A stretch of 64,000 nucleotides of DNA from Anopheles merus. Its lineage: Eukaryota; Arthropoda; Insecta; Diptera; Culicidae. Location: positions 6,863,502-6,927,501 of the forward strand of contig NC_054081.1 in NCBI RefSeq assembly GCF_017562075.2, written 5' to 3'. Shown here one piece after another: positions 12,101-24,100 of the stretch (the stretch's first letter is position 1; each line of letters starts with the position of its first letter). The translations under genes and the position numbers were made by a program. The notes under the pieces are model-generated. The model saw only the letters and a list, made by a program, of their open reading frames with translations, was not told where the DNA came from and did no database searches.

Positions 12101-15100
12101 ACACAAAATATGTTTGAAAAACATCTTCAATCATTCTGCATTCAGGTAGATGTGAATACAACTTCGATTACGGATGTGCAGCATGTGCAAATCTTCTCGG
12201 ACTAGAAAATCATGCGAGATAGAAACTAAAACAGGCGTAAGTGTTTCGAGGATTTCGTGAATCTACGAAGATTCGCGAATTTGGAAAAATCAGATTCAAG
12301 AGTCGATACAACGATACTTGATTGCTGAGCGACAGGAACTAACATTGTCGCAAGATTTACTAGGCACAACACCAAACCAGTATTTACCCCCTGATTGACA
12401 CCATCTAGATATCTTTAAATTGGTTGTCTTTTGAAAATCTCTGTTTTAGTTATAGGTAATGTTGGCAAATATGCGGAGTCGAGGCCGATCCGACTCTGAT
12501 AATTTCGGAACCGACACCGGAAGATTGATCCGCCCAGCATTATCCGGAATCGTTCACAATCCTCAGGAATCTCCCGGAGTCGTTCGGAGACGGTGGTGTC
12601 GTCCAGAGTCGTTAGAAGTCGTCCGGAGTCGTTCGTAGTCGGCCGGAGACCTCGGGAGTCAGAGTCATCCGGAGTAGTCCGAAGTCGTTCAAAGTCGTTC
12701 GGAGTCTATCAAAATCGTCGGAGTCGTCCGGAGTCATCCGGAGTCGTCCGGATTCGGTTGGAGTCGGAGTCATCCGGAGTTGACCGATGTAGGCCTTGGA
12801 AACAAAGGGCTGTATACAAAGTGCACACGTAAAGTGAAAGGCAAAAAACACAACGAAATGAAATGCATGATCATAAGCAAATTGCACCGGACAGCAGATG
12901 TTGACTCTGACCAACTCCAATTCCGGTCGACTCCAATCGTCTCTAAACGATTCCGAATAACTCCGAATGACTCCGACTCCGATAGATTCCAGAAGAATTC
13001 GGACGTCTCCGGACGATTCCGAAAGGCTCCGGGTGACTCCGGGAGACTTCGGACGACTCAGATTTTCCCGGAGTCGAAATAGAACTAACAATAGCCGGAG
13101 TCGGATCGGAGTCGTGGGTGCGATCCAAAGACCACATCACAACTCTGTTTGGGATGATATACAGACTAATATTGTGTTTGAAGATTCATTGAGATTCTTT
13201 CATATGAATCTTCAGCGACGAGTGTTTCGAATTACCAATGATTCATGAATTCATAAAGATTCATAAATATCCAGAGATTCATAAATCTTTATAGGTGTAT
13301 AATTTTCAAGTTATTGTATTTGTGCGATCCCTTGAAACAGTGGTTAACTCGTACGACTTATCAACACTTAACTTAACAACATGCCCGTCGTGGGGTCAAG
13401 TCTCGCAGGGACCAAAAAGAAGGAGCTCAAGATCTCAATTATCTGTGATATTCGATTTGTTTTCAACTGCGATTGAGATTCATTGAATCATTTCAAGGTA
13501 TCATTCAGATGTATGTACCTGATTCAGTTTCACCTAACACTCATACAGACTCTACGTCCATAATAACATTATACAATGTTTTAAATAATATACAATATGG
13601 GATCTTCGGGAAATGTGCAATAGAGTTCAATGATCGCCACAGATTATTCATTAGCTCACAAGATAGCAACACTGCTTACATACCGTTGGTAATACAACCC
13701 AATGCTGACGGGTCTGCGCACTACACTGTAAGCCAGTGGCGCAATATACTACACTGTTGCGTTTTAGCGTTATATACCCCCTTCCATCTGTCAGTCTAGA
13801 ATTTCGGTTAGCTGTTAAACAGTTAAAAACGCAACACTCATTACTCCACATTCCACACATGAAGCTGATTCAGAGAGAGAGACCCCATGCAAGTGGACAC
13901 CGCACAACAAATAACGACCGCTCTCTGCTGCGGCCAGCCCCAGCAACGTCGTCGTGCGAAGGAAGCGCACAAAAGAACGGATCAGCCCCGCAGGTGGTGA
14001 CGAACGGCCTGACTCATCCCCCCGAGCGGTCGGTCGTGCAGAAATGTGGGTTTGTGCGTACTGCGACTAATGTGCCTGTGCCCTGCTGGCCTCCGCGTGT
14101 GTCTCGATCCCTTTGGCGCGTGTCCATTCCATTCCATTAGCAGTTCCAGCTATCTTATTGGGTAGGATTTTGAGACACCGGCTAGCCATTGGCGAAAGTA
14201 TGCAGCAGAGGGGTTTACGGATAATTACATCGACTGTCGGGAGTCGTTGACATTCGTGCAATTCTATGTAACGGCAGTCATAGGAGTGGTGAAACACCCG
14301 TTGCATTGCTAAACCGAAAAAATTATACTTCGTTATAGCAGTCGTAACGCCGAAAGGTCTTTCTTCTGCCACCAGTAATTTTTATTTATTTATTTTTTTT
14401 TTTAATTCAAAACAAGCATTTGTAGCCTAACTGTTCCACGAGCAGGCTCTTTACTTTTTCTTCGTTTAAAGACCCCTTCAGAACCAACGTGAATCAGAGT
14501 TTGCCGAGACCCTAGCGAAAGGGGCGACTTTGTCTTACCACCACAGAGTATGTGTGTGCGTGTGATGTAGTTGTACCGTTGCTCAGGCCAGTGAGTCACG
14601 CACGACAGAGGGGTTCGCTGTCTTGTGCGCGCGCTGCAATTATGTCTTACAGCGCCGCACAGCCATGGCGGCGGCCGATTCTGCTACCCATTCCATTAGG
14701 ACGCGCGCGCGTGTGTTCCGGGACTGCGTGCTATCACCAACACCGGCGGGCCCATTCATTCATGGGGATGGATGTACGAAAGCAGCGGGCAGCACAGAGA
14801 GACAGCGAACGCCGAAAAAGAAGCGAGCGCGCGCATCACGCACACAGACTCATTCGCACCCCGGGGCTTGTAGACGAGTCTCTACTACTATATTGCCCGA
14901 CGGTTCAAGCGTCTCGCATTCGCTCGCAAACCTGCCAACCGAACGGGTGTGCGCGGTGGCGAACGGCAACAGCAAAGCAAAACGAACAAAAAAAAAACCC
15001 GGCAACAACGACCTCGACTGTACTGTAGAGAGCAGAGAGAGAGGGAGAGAGTGGCAGCAGAAGAGGTTCGTCGCCAGTACGCTTCGTTTGGTTAGATATT

Positions 15101-18100
15101 GGTAGCCGCCAGGGTCTGGTGTTACACTCTCGCGTTCCAGGCTTTGTGTTGGTGTTTTCTGCAGAGATCTTACCCAGCAAAAGTAACCCGTATTTGTGCA
15201 GAAACGAAAGTGTTTGTGTGTATGTGTGTGTGTGTGTGTGTGTCTGTGAAGAAGTGAACCAACAAGAAAAAGCCTCTGCCAGACGAGAATGTGCTAAGCC
15301 GCAGAGTGTTTGGTGTTGAACGCCACTGACCCCCCCCCGTCGATCAAACCAATTTCTCTCAATTGATGCCTAAGCCGCCGCGCTTGTCTGTGCTGTGTGG
15401 CGAGATAATTGGCTGTTAGAAAACCGTTTCACCGTCATCACCATTCAACACAGCCCGGGACAGCTGAGCACACAAAGAAATCCGGACAGGACAATCCAGA
15501 GCGGGCAAGATGAAGATGCTGCTGCCGGTCGTGACCGTGCTGCTGGCGCTGGCACCCGCCGGGCACGGAGTGGCGATCGGTCCGGGCTGGCTAGCGCTGA
15601 GCGAAACGACCAAGGTGCTGCTGCGCATCGCGGTCGATGTGGCGGAGATGCAGCTCGGCGACAGCAAACCGTCCCCGATCAACTTCAACCAGGACCTGCG
15701 CATCATGCACACCATCCAGACGCTGTCGGCGGAGATGCGCGAAAGCCAAACGGCCGTAAGTGCCAAACAGCAGAGCCCAGAAGGACGGGAAGGTAACCCT
15801 CCCTTATATTCATTGGATCTCTCTCTCTGTGTCTCTTATCTGGCAGATGGTCGATATCCTCGGGCAGCGCGTGCACGACGTGATCGAGAGCTTCGGCCAC
15901 CGGAACCGGTTGGTCGAGCGGCTCGAGAAGCTGTACATGATCGTGCGGCTGGTCGAGCGGCGGGAGGCCAGCATGTACCAGCTGCTGCGGACGGACACGC
16001 CGGTCGAGCAGCTGACGCTTACCCAGTTCGCGCAGGCCACGGTCGACGTGAGCAAGTCGGACAGCGTGATCGAGCTGCTGCACAACCTCGAGCTGCTGGT
16101 CACCGGCAGCACCCAGGTGCTGTTGCCGCCCGGCCGCCAGGACATCTTCTCCCAGCTAAACGAGGTAGGCCGCATGGGTGTGGGGGTTCTGGACCTCGTA
16201 CCCGACTTGATGGTAGATCTCGTCTCCGAGCTACGGCTACGCTTCCTTCCGCATTCTGTAACTTCCACAGCTCTATCAGGCATGCTCTCTCTCTCTCTCT
16301 CTTTACGAACACAAACACTTTTTCCCATTCCCATCTCAATCACCGGAAGTGATATTAAAGCCAATGAGCCGGCAGGCGATAGAGGCCAAAAGTGTAACGA
16401 TGCCCGCTCGCATAAACATAGCACACAGTTGCAGCTGCGCTGTTGCATTCCTGCCATGTTTTGTCTCCCCCATATCACTTTCCCCTTTTCCCTCACCAAT
16501 GCTTATCGATTGATGGTATGGCAGAAGCAGAAGGAAAGAGAAAGAGCGAGAGAAAACAACCACAACAACAACAATGTACACTTGCATTTGCCTCGAACCG
16601 AGCCGAGGTTTCACACTGAAGCTGAAGCGTGAATGCAGCGGAAACCCGAGCACCCGCATTGTTAACATAATTAGCGTGAGAGACGGCTAGCGGGGTGTGC
16701 AAGGCACGGCGCGAATGGTAGAGGAGAGGTTGGGTCGTTCATGCCTCATCTGGCGTTCGATGAGTCATTACTCACCGTTGGCGGCAGAGGGAGCAGAGCC
16801 GAGGGTTGATCAAACAAAGAAGTGCGTTCTCCGAGTCGAACCTCAGTGAGTGTGTGATTGGAAGCGTGTAGAATTCATTTGCGAATTCAACTCATTCCAA
16901 CGACTCACTCGGTTGAGTAAAAAGAGAGCCACTAAAAGAGTGAGCCCTCTCAACAGAGAGCGGTGAGTGAGCTTACTCGCAAAAGTCGGGGAGTCGTTTT
17001 CGGAGGGAGCCTTAAAAAATGAATCGTTCAAATGAATCGTGAGTCATTCATACTTTTCAACTCCTTCCATACATTCAAACTCCTTCGTATGCACTCTTCA
17101 ACTCTGAGTTAACTCACCGAGGATCTGAGTTTACATCGAATCCTCATGATTGAATCCTTAAAAGTTATGACATTAGAAATACTGATTTTCTAGAACTCAT
17201 AACTTTTTCGAATCTCAGAAGTAGAAGGCCCTTTTTAGCTAAACTGTTTTGTATTTTCTCGACTGGATGCTCTCACCGGTGATATTTCTGGACACAGTTT
17301 TCTGCCAGCTAGTCAAATTAGATGTTTATTCTCGCTTAAATCTGATAGACAAACAGACTAGGGCATCAAGTGCCAAAGCATGTATTCTTTAAATTTAGAA
17401 AGAGAAGTTACCATCCACCAAAGTCCCAATGTTCAGAGGGCATCAGCATCAGCGGCAGTTTGAGCTAATCTCCGTCCAACACATCTCCTATCCCGGCGTT
17501 ATCATAGCGATTCTCACGCACCCTACACACCGGTCAGCGAGACGCCGCATCCGCACAACACATGGTAGCGAGCGGTTGCTAGATAAGGCCACCACCACAC
17601 CAACCGAGACCACTGTGCAGCACCGCACTGTTGTTGTGTTGAGGTTTTCCATTCACGTTGGATGACACGCTCACAGAGACAGCACACAGAGACAGCACTC
17701 AAGCACAGAGACCTCTCGCTTGAACCCGCACCGGAGGCGCCACTGGAAGCCGATGGTCGAAAAGCGAGAGAGAGAGAGAGCGACAGACCGTGACACTTAC
17801 AGCCATGTCTGGATAGGTGGTGGCCCTGGTTGGAACAGTATGTTTTGCTGTGTACGCGGTACCCGCCCGCATGGCTTCTCAGTGCGCCGCCATTATTCAG
17901 TGAGTGACAGTGCGCGAGTGCGTACGCGCGCGGCTTCATCTGTCCGCCACATATCGACAAAAACCGACAACAGAACGAGGTCGGCTGTGTGTTAGAAGTG
18001 TTCTGTGTGTGTGTATATGTGTGTGTAGAAAATCCATTCCACCGTAATCCTTTCTAGCAACCAAAGCACGTACACGTCTCCGTCGTGTGCTTCGCTACAA

Positions 18101-21100
18101 TTCAGAACGCTGCAAAAAGTCGGAACCTTCCCAACTGACGGGAGGTTGCACGATCTTCCAAATAAACGAGGGTTTTTTTTTATTTGACGTTTGGTGCTCT
18201 TCTGTTCGGTGCTGTCTTCATCGCAACAGCTGGTAACAGGGCTGGTGCGAAAAGGCAGCACCATCCAACCATTTATAATTCCAACAGCACAGCAGCTCCA
18301 GCTCAGACACTGGAGAGGGTACTGCGCCGCTCGTACTGTGAAACGTGTTCTTTGCAGTGACAGAGAGTTTCACATTCGTCAGCAGAAAATAGCTCAAAAC
18401 AGCAAGAACATATGCCGTCCATGTGTTGGTATACATTCACATTCGCGCGCCCATTTCAATGGGACCGCCTTTCCCTTCGCCGCACCGATTCCGATTCGCT
18501 CAAGTTCAAGTTGCGCGGCGCCCTGTTGTGCTGCGGAGTTGGCAGTAGTTCGCCGTTTTCTACCCTGCAAATACATACATACAACAACAGCAACAAACGA
18601 CCCCACCAGACAACTCTCGCCAGTAATGCCGGAAGTGGCGGATTGCGTTGTGTGTTGATCGCTGTTGTTTTTTTGTTGTTTTTGTTACTGCGAATTATGA
18701 CAACATCTCGTCACAAACACACGCAGGCAGACGGTTCTGTAGCTCTAGTAATGATCGTGATGGTGACTGATCGTGCAGTGGTGAAATTATACCTGGCAGA
18801 GGGGCAGCCAGACACACGAACTTCAAAATCCCGGCAGAAGACGAACCAATCCAGCACAGCAATCAAAAACTGTTGGAAACAGTGCATCATATCATTCAAC
18901 GATTCTAGGGGCGGATGAGCGCCACCAGGCCCCAGGATATCTACATTGGGGAATGAGTGTTCTGAGTGTTCTCGGCTGAATTGAATAAGTGGCGCGCGCG
19001 CGCGCACGTTTATGGCGATGTCTCTTTGTTTTGTTCGTGCCAACAAAGTTGGCCGTGTTTTGTCGTAAACTATGGTGGAGGTAGACTCTGAGTCATCACA
19101 CCATCGACTTCACACTTGTTTATCTCCAGTACCCAGAAGAGTAAGGTGAAAGACCAGCAGCTTTTACCTTGTATCTTTTCTTCTGCCTTGTTTTACCCAC
19201 ACATTTATCGGCCGTTCGACTTTCCCCCGTCCCAAGCCCGGGATGTCAACAAACCACCACATTTCCATAAAGTCATCTAGGTTTAATGACCTGGCTGGCG
19301 TCACCATCACGGTGTTTGGCATTGGTGAGAACACATTCTGACGAGGGCGCTCTATTCCTTAGCGAGAAACACGCGGACCCGGGAAAGGTCTACCACCGCG
19401 TGCCCGAACGGCAGAGGTTCAGGTACAGCAGGAAGCCCTTTTTATGACAAGCTACAAGGTCACACAACCAACACGGTTACTATGGTAGCACAGATGTTCT
19501 CTTCCTCCCGACCATTCAAGCACAATGATCGGACATTGTGACATATGCCCTTTAGCAAACACGCAGGGACGACCGGCTATAGCGTGCCCATTGACAAAGC
19601 GCATGCCTTTTACCTCTCCATCCCTACTTCGTGTTAGGGTGGGAGGAGGCTATCGCGACATGTTTGCAACATGACACGATGGTGATGCACAACAACAACA
19701 ACAAAAACCATCCGAGATATACATCGAAACAAAGGGAACATTGATCGTTTGTGTCCGCCACATGTTCTCTCTTAATGGGGGGAGAGGGATTATAGGACAG
19801 CAACAACACAAACCAGTTGTGTTGAAACTAACCGATATTGAAGCGAAGCAGATGACACTATCGATACATCTGAGCGGGAGCAGTTCCCTTTTTTTTTGTG
19901 TGCAACCTCTTCTTTGACACTTTTTTGGTGGAATTGCTATGGGAATTGAATGACACAAGAAGAGCGTGTATCGCTTTTGGGAAAATGAAGATTGACAAGG
20001 AGAATCACAAAAGAGTGAAGACTCCGACAAGAGACTCTTAAAAGAGCGCTAGCTCCGAAAAGAGTGCCAACTCCGAAAAGAGTGCTGACGTGGAGAAGAG
20101 TGCTTTAAGTGCCAATAGCTAGATTAGTCCTATCTCTAGCTAGGAATTACTTCATGAAGTCTTCTTTCAGCCCACAGTGTTATAGAGCAACGTGTTGCAT
20201 GTGTAAAGCCTGAAGTGTGACACTCGTTTCCAGCAATTCCACCCATCTCTCGACAAAAGACCACCTGTTTCTTGAGTAAAAGTAACGGTATGGCCATGGG
20301 GGGTAGTATACCCCTGCGCACGGTGACACTCTGCCTGGGCACACTGGTTGCTGTGGTCGCACTGCTCCAGTCACCGGTCCCGGTCACCGCCAGCCAGGTC
20401 AAGGGCGCCAGCCCGATCGATGCGCTGCGCAACCGGTACCTACAGCAGGAGCGCCGGGCCTGGACGATCGTCAACCAGATCGACGCGGTCGACAACCAGC
20501 TCGAGCAGGACGCGACCCAGCAGCGTGCGACCGTGATGCGCGAGCTGGTCGACATCTATCTGCGGTTCGCCGAGACGGAGCTGGAGCCGGAGGACCGGGG
20601 CGAGTACCAGCTGCTCGCCCGGCTCGCCGAGTGGCATCTGCTCGAGCAGAACCTGCTGACGATCAACAAGCTGTTCGAGGCGGTGTACAACTTTCTGCGC
20701 AACAATGCGCCCCGCTTCGCGGAGCAGGCCGAATTTGCACCGGAGGAGATCGACCAGCAAGGGGGCGGCACCATCCACAGCAACGATCTGCGGCTGCTCA
20801 CGATCGATCTGGCGGAGACGATACTGTTCGACAAGCGGCAGCCGGTCGCGGCACAGCTCGACCAGATCTACACGATCATGGTCCGGCAGGCACTCTACTA
20901 TCGCGCCAGCATGGTACACGCACATGACCCTCACCGGGGGTGGAGTTGGGGTCTGGGGGACACGCCACTCTGTCTGTCTGTATCGAGCTACACACTGAAC
21001 TAACACACCCAACCACTCTTTTTGCTTTCTACTTTCATGGCCCACGCCTCCCTCTGGAAGACGGCAAGAAGCGTCCTCTGCAGCTTCGGGCTGTCACCCC

Positions 21101-24100
21101 AGCAGCTCATCTACGTGCTGTACGAATCGATAGCAACGACCGAGCTGAAGGGCTACATCATGATGCAGTTCTCCTACATGCTGCTCAAAACCCAGGGCCA
21201 AGGTATGGGGTGTCTCCACCCAATCCTAACCAAAAGTGTTCGTGCGTATGCTAATCGACTCGCTTGCCCATCCTCTCTCGCTCGGTAGGTAACTTTACGG
21301 TGGAGTCGCAGGCCCGTCGGAACGAGCTGCAGACCCGGCTCGCCCGCACCCAGCAGCTGGTAAGGAACGTGATGAACCAGACGAGCGGCGAGTACTGGCG
21401 GTGCGATCCGGACCGCGGGGCGCACCGCGAGAACGTCACGTACGTGCAGTTCACCCGCCTGGTGCAGGGCTACGTCGAGAACGAGGTCGACATGACGACG
21501 GACAACACGTGCCGGGAAACGTGCTCGCACTACAAGTACGGGCACGAGCAGCACCAGTGCTACAAGGAACTGTACTGCTCCCAGCAGCCCAAGTGTGCCG
21601 GCCGCATCTACGACTGCGAGTACATCGACTCGGACATGTGGATCTGCCCGGCGGCACCGGGCGGCACCCGGCGCTACGAGTACATCGAGTACGAGAACGG
21701 GGAGTTGCGCGGCCGCAAGCAGAGCTGCCCGCGCGGCTCCACCAAGGTCGACTCCTGGTGGCGCTGGCTGTTCTGGCACTGTAGCTACTGCTTCTGCTAC
21801 TGCGACGATGCCGGCCGCCACTCCGATCGCTACGTCAGCCTGCGCGAATCCGTCTCGAACATGGAGCAGAACCGGTAAGTGTTTTTTTCGAGCAGTTTTC
21901 GAGCTGTTTACGTACATGGTACTTATACTAAATCACACACCACTTCTTCCGCTTCCCTGCGCAGTGTGGTAACCGGGCTGCGCTTTGTGAAGCGCCGCCA
22001 GATGGTGCACCTGATCGTGCAGCAGGGGCTGCTGCTGCCCGGGGGCGAGATCGCCAACAGCACGCTCGAGTGGGTCGTGCCGAAACCGTTCACCCACACG
22101 GACAAGGGCGTGCGGGACGGGCACGACTACCACACACTGTCGTACGATCGGCGCGCGATCGACCTGGACGACGTGCACGTACCGCCCGGCTACGTGGTGA
22201 CCGGCGTCCAGTTCCGCGTGCTCGGCGCCCGGCTCAACCTGCTGCTGCGCATGACCGAGATGAACTTTACCGCCGGCAAGCTGGTCGGGCTGGACGCGTC
22301 CATCTGGAGCGGCAGCTTAGAGACGGAACGGTAAGCAGAGCGGCACACTGCCACTAGAGCTCATTTGTGTGTGAAGAAATTTATAACATTTCATGCCCTC
22401 TCTCTCTCTCAGGACCGAAATCCCGCTCAAGTACATGGACGTGCCGACGCTCGCACCGGCCAAATCGGTCCCCATGTCCACCCAGAACCAGTACCTGCGC
22501 TTCGGGCCGACGGGCGGCCGGGCGGACGCCGCCCAGACGACCATCCCGTTCCTGGACGCGCAGCCGGTCAGCCCGGTGCGGCCGACGCCGCTCGCCGGCG
22601 CCGGCCTCATGTACAAGGGCGTCCCGAAGTACGGCGGCTTTGTCGCGCCCAAGATCATGACGTACAACTTCGGTGCGCACATCCAGGACCCGACCGACGA
22701 TTGGTTTGCGGCGGAGCTGGAAGCACGCAGCGGTGCTGCTGCCGGCGCCGGCAGCGACAGCGGCTAGTCGAAATTAATGCTACGAAGAGATAAAATAAAA
22801 CAAAACAAAAAAAAAGAAATACCAACTGCCGACGCCGCCTCCCCAGACACAGAGATGCAGAAAAAAGTATGTCTCGTGCGGGGGTTTCAGCAATGCCTGA
22901 AGGCTCTCCACCACCCCACCAGCGGGGATGGATAGTTCAGCTCGTTCAGCGAGCCAGTTTACCAAAAGTAGCAAAGCAAACTAAAGGCAAAAGTCAAAAG
23001 TAACAACAACAAAAACTCCCAATGGTAGTAATACATCCGAAACCGGATACTTATAGCGAGTGAGAGCGAGCCAGAAATATCCGCGCTCTGCTAGATAAGC
23101 AAAGTCCCCTAAAAAAAAAACATGTAATCTGTAAACGGTCGAAACAAATAAATTGGAACGGGGGAAAACCCAACCAAACACACACACACACACCACTGTG
23201 TCACACTCTGTCTTCTTCAGGTGGCCACCTACCTGCACGCGCAGTGGATGCATCATCAGCTTCGGCAGCAGATCCGCGGACGGCAAGATATCGTTCAGCG
23301 ACATGCCCATCGTCTTGACGCCCTGGCAGATGAACGCGGCCAGATAGCGGTGGAGCGGAAAGTGGAACGACGCACGGGACATTTCATCCTGCAAGAAGAA
23401 GGGTACGGTTTTAGGACCGGAGAAAAACCGGGCGGAGAAGGGAGGGACTCGCCCTTAAGGAACATATTTAGTGTATTGCGTGAGCGTGTAATATTTCTTG
23501 ATACGAATACGCATACAAATGTGAAGCTTCTGACACCAACGGAAGGGATATATCCTGGTCCCCAGCTATTATAATTTTAAATTATGTCTCTATAGTGCCT
23601 ATATTAATCTCTGAAGCACCAATTCTTTCCTGTAAGTAGCATTTTTTCTTCTATGCTCTAATTCTAATCTGTAAGACGCTATGGCTTTGTCTCCAAGAGA
23701 CCAATTATTGTCCTCAGGCTCCAATTCTTATCTCTGATGCTCCAATTCTCGTCTCTGATGCTCCAATTCTCGTCTCTAATGCTCCAATCCAATCCAATGA
23801 TATCGTCATCTTTTGCCTCTAATGCTCCAATTCTGCCTCCAAGTCTCCAATTCTGCCTACAGTGCTTCAATTATTATCTTAAAGGATCCAATTATTGTCT
23901 CTAAGGCTCCAATTATTGCCTCTAATATTCCAAATCTTATCTCTAATGCTCAAATGCTTGTCTTCAATGGTCCTATTCTTGTCTCTAATGCACCTTTTTG
24001 TCTGCCAGGCTCCAATTCTTGTTCGTAATGCTCCATTTCCCGAATGTTAAATCATCAGGCCTCTAAGACGACAATGTTTGCTTCTAAGGCCTCAATTTTT

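Noticed and set aside
12593..13091. Arg/Ser/Pro-rich frames (RPESSGVVRSR-type)
   Set aside because: Translations of the CGGAGTCGT array of a repeat element, also seen at 62447-63245; not proteins.
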